From contig JAOAKM010000007.1 in assembly GCA_026413605.1 (NCBI GenBank), forward strand, positions 1-42,270: a stretch of DNA of 42,270 bases, written 5' to 3'. The DNA is from Candidatus Nezhaarchaeota archaeon. GTDB taxonomy: Archaea; Thermoproteota; Methanomethylicia; Nezhaarchaeales; B40-G2. Shown in pieces: positions 32,040 through 40,056 of this stretch (within the stretch, counting starts at the first letter, position 1; each line of letters begins with the position of its first letter). A model generated the notes under the pieces. The model saw only the letters and a program-made list of their open reading frames with translations. It was not told where the DNA came from and did no database searches. The position numbers were made by a program, and so were the translations under genes.

Positions 32040-32906
32040 CTAGATTAGGAAGTTAAAGGCGACTATATTTATGGCGCACAGCGCGAAGCTATGTATAAGC
32101 CCATACCTCACTGAGCCGTAGACGAGCTTGCCTACAACGAGACCTGCGAACAGCCCCTCCATGAAGCCCCCGTAGTACAGAATAGCTTTGTAGAACGATG
32201 TCTCCCTCATCGCGGCTAGGAAGGGGGCGCCAGCGGCCTTTGAGACCTCTATCATAGGTATGAAGAACTGGTGTATTAGCATATAGGAGACGGCTATGAA
32301 TATGAGGACGCTGACGTATAGGATCATGCCGTACGGCTTTAAGTTAGTAGCCCTCTCGCCCTCGTACTCATCGTAGGCCTCGTAGACCCTCCTAGCTGAG
32401 TCTAGGACCTCTGCCATTAGCCCCCCGCTCCTAGAGGCTTCTACTAGTAGGGCGCTGGCCATTACTAGCTTAGGGCTCTTAAGTCTCTCAGCCAGCCCCC
32501 TAACGGCCTCCTCGAAGTCCATGCCGAGCTGCATCCTCACTAAGCACCGCCTAACCTCACTAGCTAGCGGCCTAGTCACAGTCTTCTCTACGACTTCAAG
32601 GGCCCTGCTCAATATCATCCCAGACCTAACTCCACTAGCTAGCCCGCTAAACATGCTAACTAGCCCCTTCTCGGCCTCCCTAACCCACCTATAGCTCATG
32701 TACTCGATGAAGCCTGGGCCTGCGATAGACACGAGTATGCCGATCATGAGCATGTTAATGACGTTCAAGCTAATCGGGACGAAGTAGGGGGGCCGAGGTA
32801 CATATAGCCCAGCCCATAGAGGGTAGAAGATTAAGGACAAGCCTAGGGCGAGCGAGACCCCCCACGCAACAGCCTTAAACCTGCTGTTGAGGAAGAGCAG
32901 GTACAA
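32040..32906 (-). CDS. Type II/IV secretion F-type (TadC-like) membrane protein, second copy
   Basis: 288 residues with hydrophobic segments at the N-terminus (about 10-32 and 42-65) and C-terminus (about 190-212, 235-260 and 265-285), flanking a cytoplasmic helical T2SF domain. The domain has the motif LASGVRSGMILSRALEVV, then RCLVRMQLGMDFEEAVRGLAERLKSP and SGGLMAEVLDSARRVYE. This is the inner-membrane platform of type IV pili. TTG start, one base after the stop of the first TadC-like gene, so the two form a heterodimeric platform as usual in archaeal pili. Last gene of the operon. Confidence 0.88.
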   Translation of the reverse strand: MYLLFLNSRFKAVAWGVSLALGLSLIFYPLWAGLYVPRPPYFVPISLNVINMLMIGILVSIAGPGFIEYMSYRWVREAEKGLVSMFSGLASGVRSGMILSRALEVVEKTVTRPLASEVRRCLVRMQLGMDFEEAVRGLAERLKSPKLVMASALLVEASRSGGLMAEVLDSARRVYEAYDEYEGERATNLKPYGMILYVSVLIFIAVSYMLIHQFFIPMIEVSKAAGAPFLAAMRETSFYKAILYYGGFMEGLFAGLVVGKLVYGSVRYGLIHSFALCAINIVAFNFLI

Positions 32907-32907
32907 G

Positions 32908-33813
32908 CTAGACCCTCGCCAACATGGAGTCGAGTATTATCAAGAACACTAGGGAGAGCGCTGGAATCCCTACGAGGATCAGGAAGAACATAAATACGTT
33001 CGGGTCCAGCGCTAAGATAGTGCCTCCGAGCATTGAGATGATGACCCCCATTATCACTAGCGCGATAGGCATCACTATTACGAAGGCCACGTAGACCTCG
33101 CCTAAGAGCGCTAAGCTATGAATAAGCCTCCTCAGCCTATCTCTCTGAGCCCTAAGTAGCCCTTCTGCCTCGAGGGATAGGAAGCTCCTCACATCCCCGC
33201 TGGTTAGAATTACTCCTAGTAGCCCCCTAACTAGCTTATTGAGCGATGCACTAGGCGAAATCCTCAACGCGTCCTCTAGAGCGGCAGTTGAATCCATCCC
33301 CAGTAGTTTAACGTTTCTCACAACCCGCCTAGCGAACCTCGTCAAGAGCGGGTTTATGTTAACATCAGCCACCCTCTCAAATATAGCCTCGACTGGGAGG
33401 CCTGCTGAAGCCATGGCCAGCATGAAGTTCGCTGCGTGGGGGAGGGCGGGCTCCACGATGCTCCTCCACATAAACGACTTATAGAAGGGGGTGGCTATGT
33501 AGGCTGCTATTGTTAGCATCGAGGCTATGAACGAAGGAATTAGGCTCAGCAGCAAGCTAGTTGTTAGTGTGAAGTTCAGGACTAGGTAGTGGATTAAAAA
33601 GGAGGCGGCGAAGGTAACTATCGCAGCTAACAGAGCGGTGAAAATAGATAGTGATAAATAGGCCCTGAGAGGAATGGTGAAGCCGGCCCTCTCGTAGGTA
33701 GTTCTCAAGTCCTTTAAGTAGCTCTCGAGGCTCTTAGCTAAGCTCTTAAAGAGGAAGTAGCTAGCCTTCACCCAAAAGTCGCTGCCGCCCTTAGGCTTAT
33801 TTCGCTTTACCAA
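32908..33813 (-). CDS. Type II/IV secretion F-type (TadC-like) membrane protein, first copy
   Basis: 301 residues. A cytoplasmic basic N-terminus is followed by two adjacent transmembrane helices (about 48-72 and 76-105), a T2SF domain (MASAGLPVEAIFERVADVNINPLL... ILTSGDVRSFLSLEAEGLLRAQRDRL) and two or three C-terminal helices (about 240-300). It corresponds to the first platform protein of archaeal type IV pili. The TTG start overlaps the end of the ATPase gene by 7 bp (TTGGTAA), indicating coupled translation. Confidence 0.87.
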   Translation of the reverse strand: MVKRNKPKGGSDFWVKASYFLFKSLAKSLESYLKDLRTTYERAGFTIPLRAYLSLSIFTALLAAIVTFAASFLIHYLVLNFTLTTSLLLSLIPSFIASMLTIAAYIATPFYKSFMWRSIVEPALPHAANFMLAMASAGLPVEAIFERVADVNINPLLTRFARRVVRNVKLLGMDSTAALEDALRISPSASLNKLVRGLLGVILTSGDVRSFLSLEAEGLLRAQRDRLRRLIHSLALLGEVYVAFVIVMPIALVIMGVIISMLGGTILALDPNVFMFFLILVGIPALSLVFLIILDSMLARV

Positions 33814-35297
33814 GGCGCATTCACTTCTGCCATCCTATATACGCTCGAGGGAGACTTGTGGTACGCTCTCACAACTTCAGAGACCTTCTGGAAGTCTCTA
33901 TACTTACGCCTATACATCCACCTTAATACTACCTCCCTCCTCTTAAGCTCCTCTTGGACTTCTTCAACACTGACCTGGAGGCTCTTAGCTATCTTCTCCA
34001 AGACGTAGCTCCTTCCTGTAAACGTAAAGGAGTCCTTGGCGGGATACCACCTATACGCTGGGCTTATCATCACTTCGTTCGTAGTAGGGTCTAGGCCTAC
34101 GACCTCTACGACCTCCACTACCCTCCTAACCACTTTATCTCCAACCCTGACCCTCCTCAGGAAGCTTATGGAGTTTATGAGCGGTATTAGGGCCCTCGGC
34201 ACGTCCATAGGCTTGGTCTCAAGCCTCTTCACCGCGGCGTCTATGTTCTCGGCGTGTATCGTGCACAGCCCTCCGTGGCCCACCGCTAAGGCCTGGAAGA
34301 ACGTGTAGGCCTCCTCTCCGCGTATCTCGCCCACGATTATGTAGTCTGGCCTCTGTCTAAGAGCAGACTTCAGTAGGTCGAAGAGAGAGACCTCCTGTAC
34401 TCCAGGCTGGAGGGAGGGCCTAGTTATCATCGGTATCCAGTTCTCGTGGAGCAGCCTAAGCTCCGGCGTCTCCTCGATAGTCACTACCTTCGCCTCGGGC
34501 CTAATGAAGGTGGTCACGGCATTGAGCATAGTGGTCTTGCCGCTGGCGGTAGGCCCAGCCATCATCGCCGACCGAGCGTTCTCGACGATTAGCCATAGGT
34601 AGGCGGCGACCTCAGGCGAGAGGGTGCCGTAGTCTATGAGGTCTATGATGGTGAAGGGCTCCGCCCTGTACTTCCTTATCGTAAACGTCGAGCCCCTCCT
34701 AGAGACCTCGCCTAGGGTCAGGTGCACCCTGAAGCCCTCAGGAAGAGACCCCTCAACTATCGGCCTAGCCACGGTTATCTGCTGAGAGGCCTTGTAGGCC
34801 AGCCTACGTATGAAGGAGTCGAGCTCCTCAGGGCTCTCGAAGACGACGTTAGTCCGCATGGACTCGAACCTAGTGTGGAAGACGTAGACTGGGACCTTGA
34901 CTCCGTCGCAGCTTACGTCCTCGACGTTAGGGTCCCTCATTATCGGATCGAGCTTACCGTACCCCAGCAAGTCCCTCACTAAGTAGTACATAATCTTCCC
35001 GAAGGACTCGTCCCTCACCGGCAGCTTGTAGCGCTTAACGATCTTCTCAACCCTCCTCCTCAAGTAGTCGGCGTCTATCTTGCCGCTGAGCCTATCGGCC
35101 TCTGAATCAGCTTCGTATCGAAGAACCTCCTTAACCTCCTCCATGACCCTAACCTCTTCTTCACTAAGCACTGGCTCGATGACCTCATACCTCAGCTCAC
35201 CAGTCAATGGGTCGGCCACTACGCCCACGTAGGCATACGGAGGATTAACTAAGTAGAGCTGCCTATACCGCTTCCCTGGAAGCTCAGCCTTGCTCAA
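33807..35297 (-). CDS. Type IV pilus assembly / secretion ATPase (PilB/TadA/ArlI family)
   Basis: 496 residues; a hexameric ATPase that drives pilin assembly at the inner membrane face. Walker A is GPTASGKTT at 248-256. The Asp box (VVTIEETPEL), Walker B (RPDYIIVGEIRGEEAYTFFQAL) and His box (GLCTIHAENIDAAVKRLE) follow. The N-terminal half has LLGYGKLDPIMRDPNVEDVSCDG, typical of archaeal GspE-type ATPases. TTG start after GAGGGGGC. Its downstream neighbours are two TadC-like genes and upstream are two pilin-like genes, so this is the core of a pilus machine rather than a DNA-transfer system. Confidence 0.93.
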   Translation of the reverse strand: MSKAELPGKRYRQLYLVNPPYAYVGVVADPLTGELRYEVIEPVLSEEEVRVMEEVKEVLRYEADSEADRLSGKIDADYLRRRVEKIVKRYKLPVRDESFGKIMYYLVRDLLGYGKLDPIMRDPNVEDVSCDGVKVPVYVFHTRFESMRTNVVFESPEELDSFIRRLAYKASQQITVARPIVEGSLPEGFRVHLTLGEVSRRGSTFTIRKYRAEPFTIIDLIDYGTLSPEVAAYLWLIVENARSAMMAGPTASGKTTMLNAVTTFIRPEAKVVTIEETPELRLLHENWIPMITRPSLQPGVQEVSLFDLLKSALRQRPDYIIVGEIRGEEAYTFFQALAVGHGGLCTIHAENIDAAVKRLETKPMDVPRALIPLINSISFLRRVRVGDKVVRRVVEVVEVVGLDPTTNEVMISPAYRWYPAKDSFTFTGRSYVLEKIAKSLQVSVEEVQEELKRREVVLRWMYRRKYRDFQKVSEVVRAYHKSPSSVYRMAEVNAPW

Positions 35298-35393
35298 GCC
35301 CCCTCAACTTTAATTAGTTTGCTGGCGCATTCTAATAGGCTTACGTCTTAATTAAAGCAGTGAGGTTAGTGGAGAGCTGAGCGTTAGGGCGTA

Positions 35394-36338
35394 TCAACGA
35401 GGAGGCAGCTCTATGACCAATGCCAGCTTCGCCACTTCCTTCACAACGACCAGCGTATCACCGACCCTGTAGCTAATGTAGGCCTCGATATTAACCCACC
35501 TGGTGCCCTTGAGGTCTTCCAAGGCGGGGTGTTTTTTATCAAACCTATAGCGTTGACAGATAGGCGAGCTTTCACCAACGTCTAGAAGTATGGGTAGGGG
35601 CGTAGACCCCTCAAGGGTAAAGGCCCCTGTTATATCGCGCCTCGTCTTGTTGTCATAAAACTTCAGCTCCACTTTAGTAATGGTTATCGCGAACTCTAAG
35701 TGGGATCTCTGAATAACATATATGTGGAATGCATCCTTGCCAGCAATATCTCCAGGCGGTGGGCAGTCTGGCGTGAAGATGACGAAGTGGATCATCCTAG
35801 GCAGCTCGTACTCTACCCTCGTTAAGTCTACTACGGCGATCGCCTTATTGCCCCTACTTGAGACTAGCGAAACCTCGTAGACCTTGCCAGGCGTTAAGTA
35901 GAGCTCACGCCCAACATTGTACGCTTTCTCCGCTGGATTGAGGAATATCTCTATGGGGAACCACGCATGCACATTGTCAGTTACGTTGTTCACCCAGAGC
36001 TGTACAAGGCGTACGCCTATAGGCCCCTGGTTCTCTACTGTTAAATTTAGCCTGCCGCCCGACACCCTGTGGGAGCTTATGACGAAGCGCTCCTGAATCC
36101 TCTCCCAGTCCTCTACTGCCATCTTGTGCGCCGTGGAGTAGTATAGGTTGAACTGATTGAGCATGAAGAGGAGGGTGGCGAAGGCCCCCATGAAGATGGC
36201 CACGAAGAAGACGGTGCCCACGATAGTCCCAAGGCCCTTAGAGGGAGCGGCCGCGCGCCTAGGGCTAGGCCTCACAGCCTTAAGACCGCCCCTGCGCCTA
36301 GCCGTCAAGCCAACACCTCCCCCGGGCCCCGCCGCCAA
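35394..36338 (-). CDS. Large pilin-like / class III signal peptide protein
   Basis: 314 residues. After a basic Pro/Ala/Arg-rich N-terminus (about 1-35) comes SKGLGTIVGTVFFVAIFMGAFATLLFMLNQF, a type IV pilin-like hydrophobic helix preceded by KG, where a prepilin peptidase could cut. The rest is beta-rich, secreted-looking sequence (LNLTVENQGPIGVRLVQLWVNNV, VYEVSLVSSRGNKAIAVVDL). TTG start; later TTG/GTG codons (11 and 22) could shorten the unusually long leader. No other member is recognised by name. It is probably a minor pilin, initiator or adhesin of the neighbouring pilus. Confidence 0.7.
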   Translation of the reverse strand: MAAGPGGGVGLTARRRGGLKAVRPSPRRAAAPSKGLGTIVGTVFFVAIFMGAFATLLFMLNQFNLYYSTAHKMAVEDWERIQERFVISSHRVSGGRLNLTVENQGPIGVRLVQLWVNNVTDNVHAWFPIEIFLNPAEKAYNVGRELYLTPGKVYEVSLVSSRGNKAIAVVDLTRVEYELPRMIHFVIFTPDCPPPGDIAGKDAFHIYVIQRSHLEFAITITKVELKFYDNKTRRDITGAFTLEGSTPLPILLDVGESSPICQRYRFDKKHPALEDLKGTRWVNIEAYISYRVGDTLVVVKEVAKLALVIELPPR

Positions 36339-36433
36339 ACGCAGCCTCAGCGCTCAACCCACACACCTCCCGCCGGCAGCCCTGGGAGGTCGCCCACTCC
36401 AATCGCTTCGCAGAGCGCCGGCTAGCCACAGCG

Positions 36434-36862
36434 CTAGCGGCTAGGCGACTTAGCCTCAACAACCCTCTCACCACCTAGGTCAGTAACTACCTTAATCCTG
36501 TACACAGCCCCCCTCGCGTAGCGAAAGCTAGCCCTAACCCACTTAGTCCCGCCCACCTCTACTTCCACGGGCTCATCGATACTTACAGCCGTATCGTTAA
36601 CGTACATCCCCACAACCTTAATGGGGGCGGGGCCGTGGTTGAAGACAGCCACTAACAGCTTCTCACCATGAAACCAGGCATCAACTATGGAGAACCTCTC
36701 CCTCAACATCCTCGCCTCGACGAAGAACTCGTAGGAGGCGATTCTTTGAGAGAGCCCAAAGGCCCCCATGCTGTAGGTAAATACTAATAGCGAGAGGGAA
36801 ATAACTACAAGTAGCAGAATTAAGCTAGCTATTATTTCACTAACACCGCTCCTCTTAACCAT
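36434..36862 (-). CDS. Archaeal type IV pilin-like protein
   Basis: 142 residues. The N-terminus MVKRSGVSEIIASLILLLVVISLSLLVFTYSMG is a class III (pilin) signal peptide: a short basic leader, a cleavage-type site around SG/VS, a glutamate at about the fifth mature position, and a hydrophobic helix. The rest is a small beta domain (KLLVAVFNHGPAPIKVVGMYVNDT). ATG start with a TATA box at about 31 bases, so this is probably the first gene of the pilus operon running to 32040. Confidence 0.78.
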   Translation of the reverse strand: MVKRSGVSEIIASLILLLVVISLSLLVFTYSMGAFGLSQRIASYEFFVEARMLRERFSIVDAWFHGEKLLVAVFNHGPAPIKVVGMYVNDTAVSIDEPVEVEVGGTKWVRASFRYARGAVYRIKVVTDLGGERVVEAKSPSR

Positions 36863-36890
36863 TAAGCTCTCAAATAACCACGCACGAGAC

Positions 36891-36900
36891 CTTTAAAAAC
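36891..36900 (-). promoter_or_regulatory. TATA box of the pilus operon
   Basis: On the minus strand GTTTTTAAAG is centred about 33 bases before the pilin ATG at 36862. It predicts a very short leader, and the promoter probably serves the minus-strand pilus genes. Confidence 0.55.
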
Positions 36901-37370
36901 TTAAACGTAGTCCTGTTACTGCCTCTCCTCCTCAATAGCAGCTTAAGAGGCAGGGCCTAGGTATAGACCTGATGATCAATGGGCATCAATATCGCTTTAA
37001 TTGCTAAGGCCTAGAGCTAGGCCACTGATAGATAGTAGCTAGGATCATTAACGAGCGGCTGATCATTAACCATAGGGAGGGAGTTAAACCGCATACTTGT
37101 AACGTCTGCGCTACATAGTAAAGACGCCACTAGACCTTTCAGTCTGCCATGCATCCCAAAGGGCATCCTGGTTATATCACGTTCACTAGGTCAGCAGAGA
37201 CTTGGTGCTAGGGTCGTTTGGATAGCAAGCCCAACGGCCTCTCAGTCCGTAATGTGCCAGAGAGGGCGGGTTGACTAGGATTAAGGCAATCACGCAACTA
37301 GCACATTAGCGCTTAAGGTTTCCATGCGAGCGTCATCATCGAGTATGCACTGTATTCCGAGTGCGCTATC

Positions 37371-37378
37371 TTTAAATA
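37371..37378 (+). promoter_or_regulatory. TATA box of the plus-strand pilin gene
   Basis: TTTAAATA is followed about 25 bases later by GAGGTGA (37401-37407) and then ATG 37412, so the ribosome-binding site sits close to the 5' end of the message. This decides the start in favour of 37412 over the upstream in-frame TTATG-region codon at 37379. Confidence 0.65.
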
Positions 37379-37411
37379 GTGTCCTTATGCTTGCACCTCA
37401 GAGGTGACTTA

Positions 37412-37855
37412 ATGAGTAAGCTTCGTAGAGGAGTATCGCCAGTAATAGCTACACTGCTGCTAATAGTAATAGCTGTTGCCTGCGCAGCAATACTCTACAC
37501 GTGGGCAATGGGATATGCATCAATGAGGCCAACGGCACCTGAAGTGGCAGAGAAGCTAAAAATAGAGACAGGAAACCTAACTAGAGTTGGTAGAGATGCA
37601 AGGGCGGTGATATACGTTAGAAACATCGGCGGCGCAGCCAGCAATATTACTCACGCCTACTTACTCAACGCGGCGGGAGAGTTAATTAACGGGACAGCAA
37701 TAACCCCGCCAGTCAGCATCTCGCCTGGTGCAGTAGCTGCTGTCAGAGTGACCTGGAGAGGGGCTATTACTGTTAGCACAGGCTATACATACATGGTTAG
37801 GTTGATCACCGCTCTGGGTAACGAGATAAACATTGAGCTTAAGGCATTGCCATAA
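37412..37855 (+). CDS. Type IV pilin (archaellin/pilin N-terminal domain)
   Basis: 147 residues from ATG 37412. The N-terminus MSKLRRGVSPVIATLLLIVIAVACAAILYTWAMGY is the classic archaeal pilin class III signal: RRG-V-S-P-V-I-A-T followed by a hydrophobic helix. The body is a small beta-rich domain with possible N-glycosylation sequons (N-L-T, N-I-T, N-G-T). It is transcribed away from the pilus operon by its own TATA box with a good ribosome-binding site, and is followed by a strong T-run. That suggests a separately and highly expressed major pilin. Processing would need a PibD-like peptidase encoded elsewhere. Confidence 0.88.
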   Translation: MSKLRRGVSPVIATLLLIVIAVACAAILYTWAMGYASMRPTAPEVAEKLKIETGNLTRVGRDARAVIYVRNIGGAASNITHAYLLNAAGELINGTAITPPVSISPGAVAAVRVTWRGAITVSTGYTYMVRLITALGNEINIELKALP

Positions 37856-37869
37856 TTATCGTAGCAAAC

Positions 37870-37887
37870 TTTTTTTTTTAAAAAAAA
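37870..37887. terminator. T10-A8 tract after the pilin gene
   Basis: A run of ten T then eight A begins 15 bases after the pilin stop. Oligo-T is the archaeal termination signal; the T/A symmetry would serve both strands and may also form an intrinsically bent or rigid DNA segment. Confidence 0.65.
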
Positions 37888-38358
37888 GAGGAAGTCCTTG
37901 CTGGTTCGGCCTCACAGCCTTTCGCCTCTCCTGTAAGGACGGGACATTAGCTCTTAGGCCTCCTCTATTATTTGAATTAACAATCATCATAGCCTATGGT
38001 CATATCAATTAAGAGAATCGAGGTCCCAAGCACTAAATAAACTACCTCTCAGCTTCCTCAAGGACCTCCGCACCTCTCTAAGGGAAAATTGGTGCTAGAA
38101 GAACTAAGCCTAGCTGCCCATGGCTAGGCCTTAATTAACACGCCACCTTAGTCGTGAGTAGCCATGAGAGATAAAGCTTAGTAAACACTCTTCGAGAAGA
38201 ACTTAACATTCTTATAGTCCTTGTCGCTACATATTTGAGATTTTCGCGTCAATAAGCGCGTGATCTGCTAAACGGTGGTTGGAAATATACTAGACTTGGG
38301 AGGTAGGCTTAGAGAGCCTGAACGTCACGCTTAGGCTAACCTTTATACCAGGAATAAA
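37888..38358. other. Intergenic region without gene
   Basis: About 470 bases, A/T-richer than the coding DNA around it, with stops in all frames. The only clear structure is an imperfect hairpin AAGCCTAG (38106-38113) with CTAGGC (38124-38129). The core TAGGCC/GGCCTA words resemble those in the palindrome at 37008-37023. I see no RNA gene. Confidence 0.4.
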
Positions 38359-38910
38359 CTAATAGGTATGTTGCGCTGCCTGTCTGCTTTCACCCACGCC
38401 CCTCATAAATCCCTCGAATATATTTTGCCTAGGTACTTCGAGCTCCCCTGAGAGCCAAGACTTAATGAGTGGTTTAGCGTCTGGTATGGGGCCTACGTAA
38501 GTTAGTAGCATCCTTCCTTTGAGAGCCTCTACTTGTATTAGCTCCTCCTCATCCTCCTTCCTCACGAAGTAGGAGGCTATTTCGCTTCCCTGAGCAGCTT
38601 CTCTAAATTCCTCCCAAGACTTAAACCTAAGCATGAGTAGCGGCCCCTGAGGAAGAGGCGGCTTCTCTTCAATAAGCTTGGCGCGCTCTAGCTTAGCCTT
38701 AGCTTCAATCATGCTTAGCTTCTCTTCCAGCCCCCCGATCCTCTTAGCTAGGCCTTCTAGGGCTGAGAGCTTCTCTATGAGCTTCTTGAGCTCATTGACT
38801 AGCTTATCTAGCTCTTTTTCATGTTCCTTAAGCACGTTTATAACTAAGTCTAGGGCGTCGAGCGCGTTCCCATGGTTCTTGCTCAAGCCCTCCTCCTCAG
38901 GCCTAGCCAA
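38359..38910 (-). CDS. Coiled-coil protein of unknown function
   Basis: 183 residues. About 20-85 is a continuous heptad-type coiled coil (LVINVLKEHEKELDKLVNELKKLIEKL... GLEEKLSMIEAKAKLER). The C-terminal 95 residues form a mixed domain (LLMLRFKSWEEFREAAQGSEIASYFVRKEDEEELIQVEALKGRMLLTYVG). No signal peptide or transmembrane helix. TTG start, a dozen bases downstream of the predicted transcription start. I do not recognise a family. The position between a pilin and a winged-helix regulator suggests a link to the pilus island, but this is only context. Confidence 0.65.
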   Translation of the reverse strand: MARPEEEGLSKNHGNALDALDLVINVLKEHEKELDKLVNELKKLIEKLSALEGLAKRIGGLEEKLSMIEAKAKLERAKLIEEKPPLPQGPLLMLRFKSWEEFREAAQGSEIASYFVRKEDEEELIQVEALKGRMLLTYVGPIPDAKPLIKSWLSGELEVPRQNIFEGFMRGVGESRQAAQHTY

Positions 38911-38945
38911 AGTAATATTCTTCTCGTCTACGTCTTATTACGAGT

Positions 38946-38954
38946 GTATATAAG
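38946..38954 (-). promoter_or_regulatory. TATA box of the coiled-coil gene
   Basis: On the minus strand CTTATATAC is centred about 40 bases before the TTG start at 38910, predicting a leader of roughly 12 bases. Confidence 0.55.
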
Positions 38955-39009
38955 TCTGGCGTATCTTAAGTACGCGCCTACTTTAGCTAGCACTGTGAGC
39001 TTTAGGTGT

Positions 39010-39300
39010 CTAGGCAGCCTCTCTTATTACTAGCTTCTCTACCCTCACCATCTCCCTCAGCCTCACGAAGTAGTTCAGCGCTATTAGTCCGCGCTCAGTT
39101 ATGTAGTACTTTCCCCCCCTTCCTTCAACTCCTTCGCTTACTAGTCCTTGGCTAATTAGTAGGTCTAGGTAGCCCTTGAGGGCGGCGTGGTTGACGTTCG
39201 CCTCCAATGATAGGCGTGTTGTGCCCATCGGCCTCTTAGCCAAGGCGCTAAGTATGTCTAAGCAAGTCTCGAGCTTAGACCTCCTCGACGGGGGCGGCAT
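39010..39300 (-). CDS. Winged-helix DNA-binding protein
   Basis: 96 residues. After a short basic N-terminus, SKLETCLDILSALAKRPMGTTRLSLEANVNHAALKGYLDLLISQGLV is a helix-turn-helix with a recognition helix, followed by a GRGGKYYITERG beta-wing. The C-terminus ends in an amphipathic helix (FVRLREMVRVEKLVI) suited for dimerisation. It matches small archaeal winged-helix regulators. ATG start with a TATA box (CTTTTATGTA on the minus strand, 39331-39340) about 35 bases upstream. It may regulate the neighbouring coiled-coil and pilin genes. Confidence 0.82.
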   Translation of the reverse strand: MPPPSRRSKLETCLDILSALAKRPMGTTRLSLEANVNHAALKGYLDLLISQGLVSEGVEGRGGKYYITERGLIALNYFVRLREMVRVEKLVIREAA

Positions 39301-39369
39301 GCCTTAATCCACGCTGGCCGGCGAGAGGGTTACATAAAAGCGTTACGCCTTAAGCCTCGACACCCTGCA

Positions 39370-39636
39370 GGCTGCCTTTGCTCTATTATTGGCGCCCGCT
39401 GCTTTAAGCAATATCTCTATGAGCTCTCCACGCTCACTCGGACTTTGTCGAGGGCCTCTTCAGCCCTAGCTCTTAATACCTTTAACGCGCACTCTACCCC
39501 TCGCCCCCCTCAGTTAGCCTCACTACCTCCCTCAGCCCCTCTACGCTCAGCTCAGTTTTCGAGAGGAGCTCCCTAAGCCTCTCTGAACCCCCTTAGACCT
39601 TAGAGCTCTTAGCACTGGTAGTGGCGAGCTCTAGTG
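39370..39636 (-). pseudogene. Decayed duplicate of the polyprenyl synthase 3' end
   Basis: This stretch aligns colinearly with about 40710-40985, the last 90 or so codons of the intact polyprenyl synthase gene on the same strand. A 43-base block around 39539-39582 is identical, and homology extends with substitutions and small indels on both sides down to the synthase stop. The copy carries in-frame stops (for example TAA and TAG near 39590-39610) and frameshifts. Similarity ends near 39636, within a few bases of the MNT stop. The copy therefore abuts the HEPN/MNT module that separates it from the parent gene. Confidence 0.85.
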
Positions 39637-40056
39637 AGGACAGGGGCGATTAGGCGACTTAATCCACACCCTCCCCGCCTTGACGTAGGACTTCTTTGCG
39701 TACGCGATTAGCTCCTCTACGCTGGGAGTCGAGCGGAGCACGATGCCCTCCACTAGGGCTGATAGCGCTAGAGGGTTCCCTCTCTCAACCATTCTCCTGA
39801 GCTCTTCGGCTGTGTAGATGAAGACGTCTACTCTCGGGGGGCTGGCTTCAGCTGCTAGCTTAAACCTATCTATTACGCTAACGTCCTTTGAGTCCGGGCT
39901 TACAATTAAGAGGTCTACGTCGCTCCACTCCCCTCCTCCACTCCTGGCCCATGAGCCGAAGACTATGGCAGCCTCTACCTTCAACATCTTCGAGAGCCTA
40001 CTGATGGCCTCCTCTACAGCCCTAGCCCAAGGTCTTTTAGGCGCTTCTCCACCCAC
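39631..40056 (-). CDS. MNT-type minimal nucleotidyltransferase (HEPN/MNT antitoxin)
   Basis: 141 residues. The nucleotidyltransferase motif is G34-S35 (IVFGSWARSGGG) with D46-V-D48 and a third aspartate in PRVDVFIY near 76, so the catalytic triad is complete. In characterised HEPN/MNT pairs the MNT protein AMPylates the HEPN toxin and neutralises it. The start lies inside the end of the HEPN gene (43-bp overlap); the true start may be further in. The last residues (SPNRPCPH) abut the decayed synthase copy, so the C-terminus may have been altered by the rearrangement. Confidence 0.85.
   Translation of the reverse strand: MGGEAPKRPWARAVEEAISRLSKMLKVEAAIVFGSWARSGGGEWSDVDLLIVSPDSKDVSVIDRFKLAAEASPPRVDVFIYTAEELRRMVERGNPLALSALVEGIVLRSTPSVEELIAYAKKSYVKAGRVWIKSPNRPCPH

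Larger units (their letters stand above)
36863..37411. promoter_or_regulatory. Pilin-pilin intergenic regulatory region
   Basis: About 550 bases between divergent pilin genes hold no gene. Besides the two TATA boxes there is a perfect inverted repeat, GGCCTAG-AG-CTAGGCC (37008-37023), and a direct repeat, GATCATTAAC, at 37043-37052 and 37061-37070, 18 bp apart. These are candidates for regulator-binding sites controlling pilus expression. The 96-residue winged-helix protein at 39010-39300 is a candidate binder (inference). Confidence 0.45.

Noticed and set aside
36968-37027. Possible C/D box small RNA (TGATGA at the start, CTGA near the end)
   Set aside because: The box preceding base is C rather than purine, and no internal D'/C' pair exists in the roughly 55-base interval.
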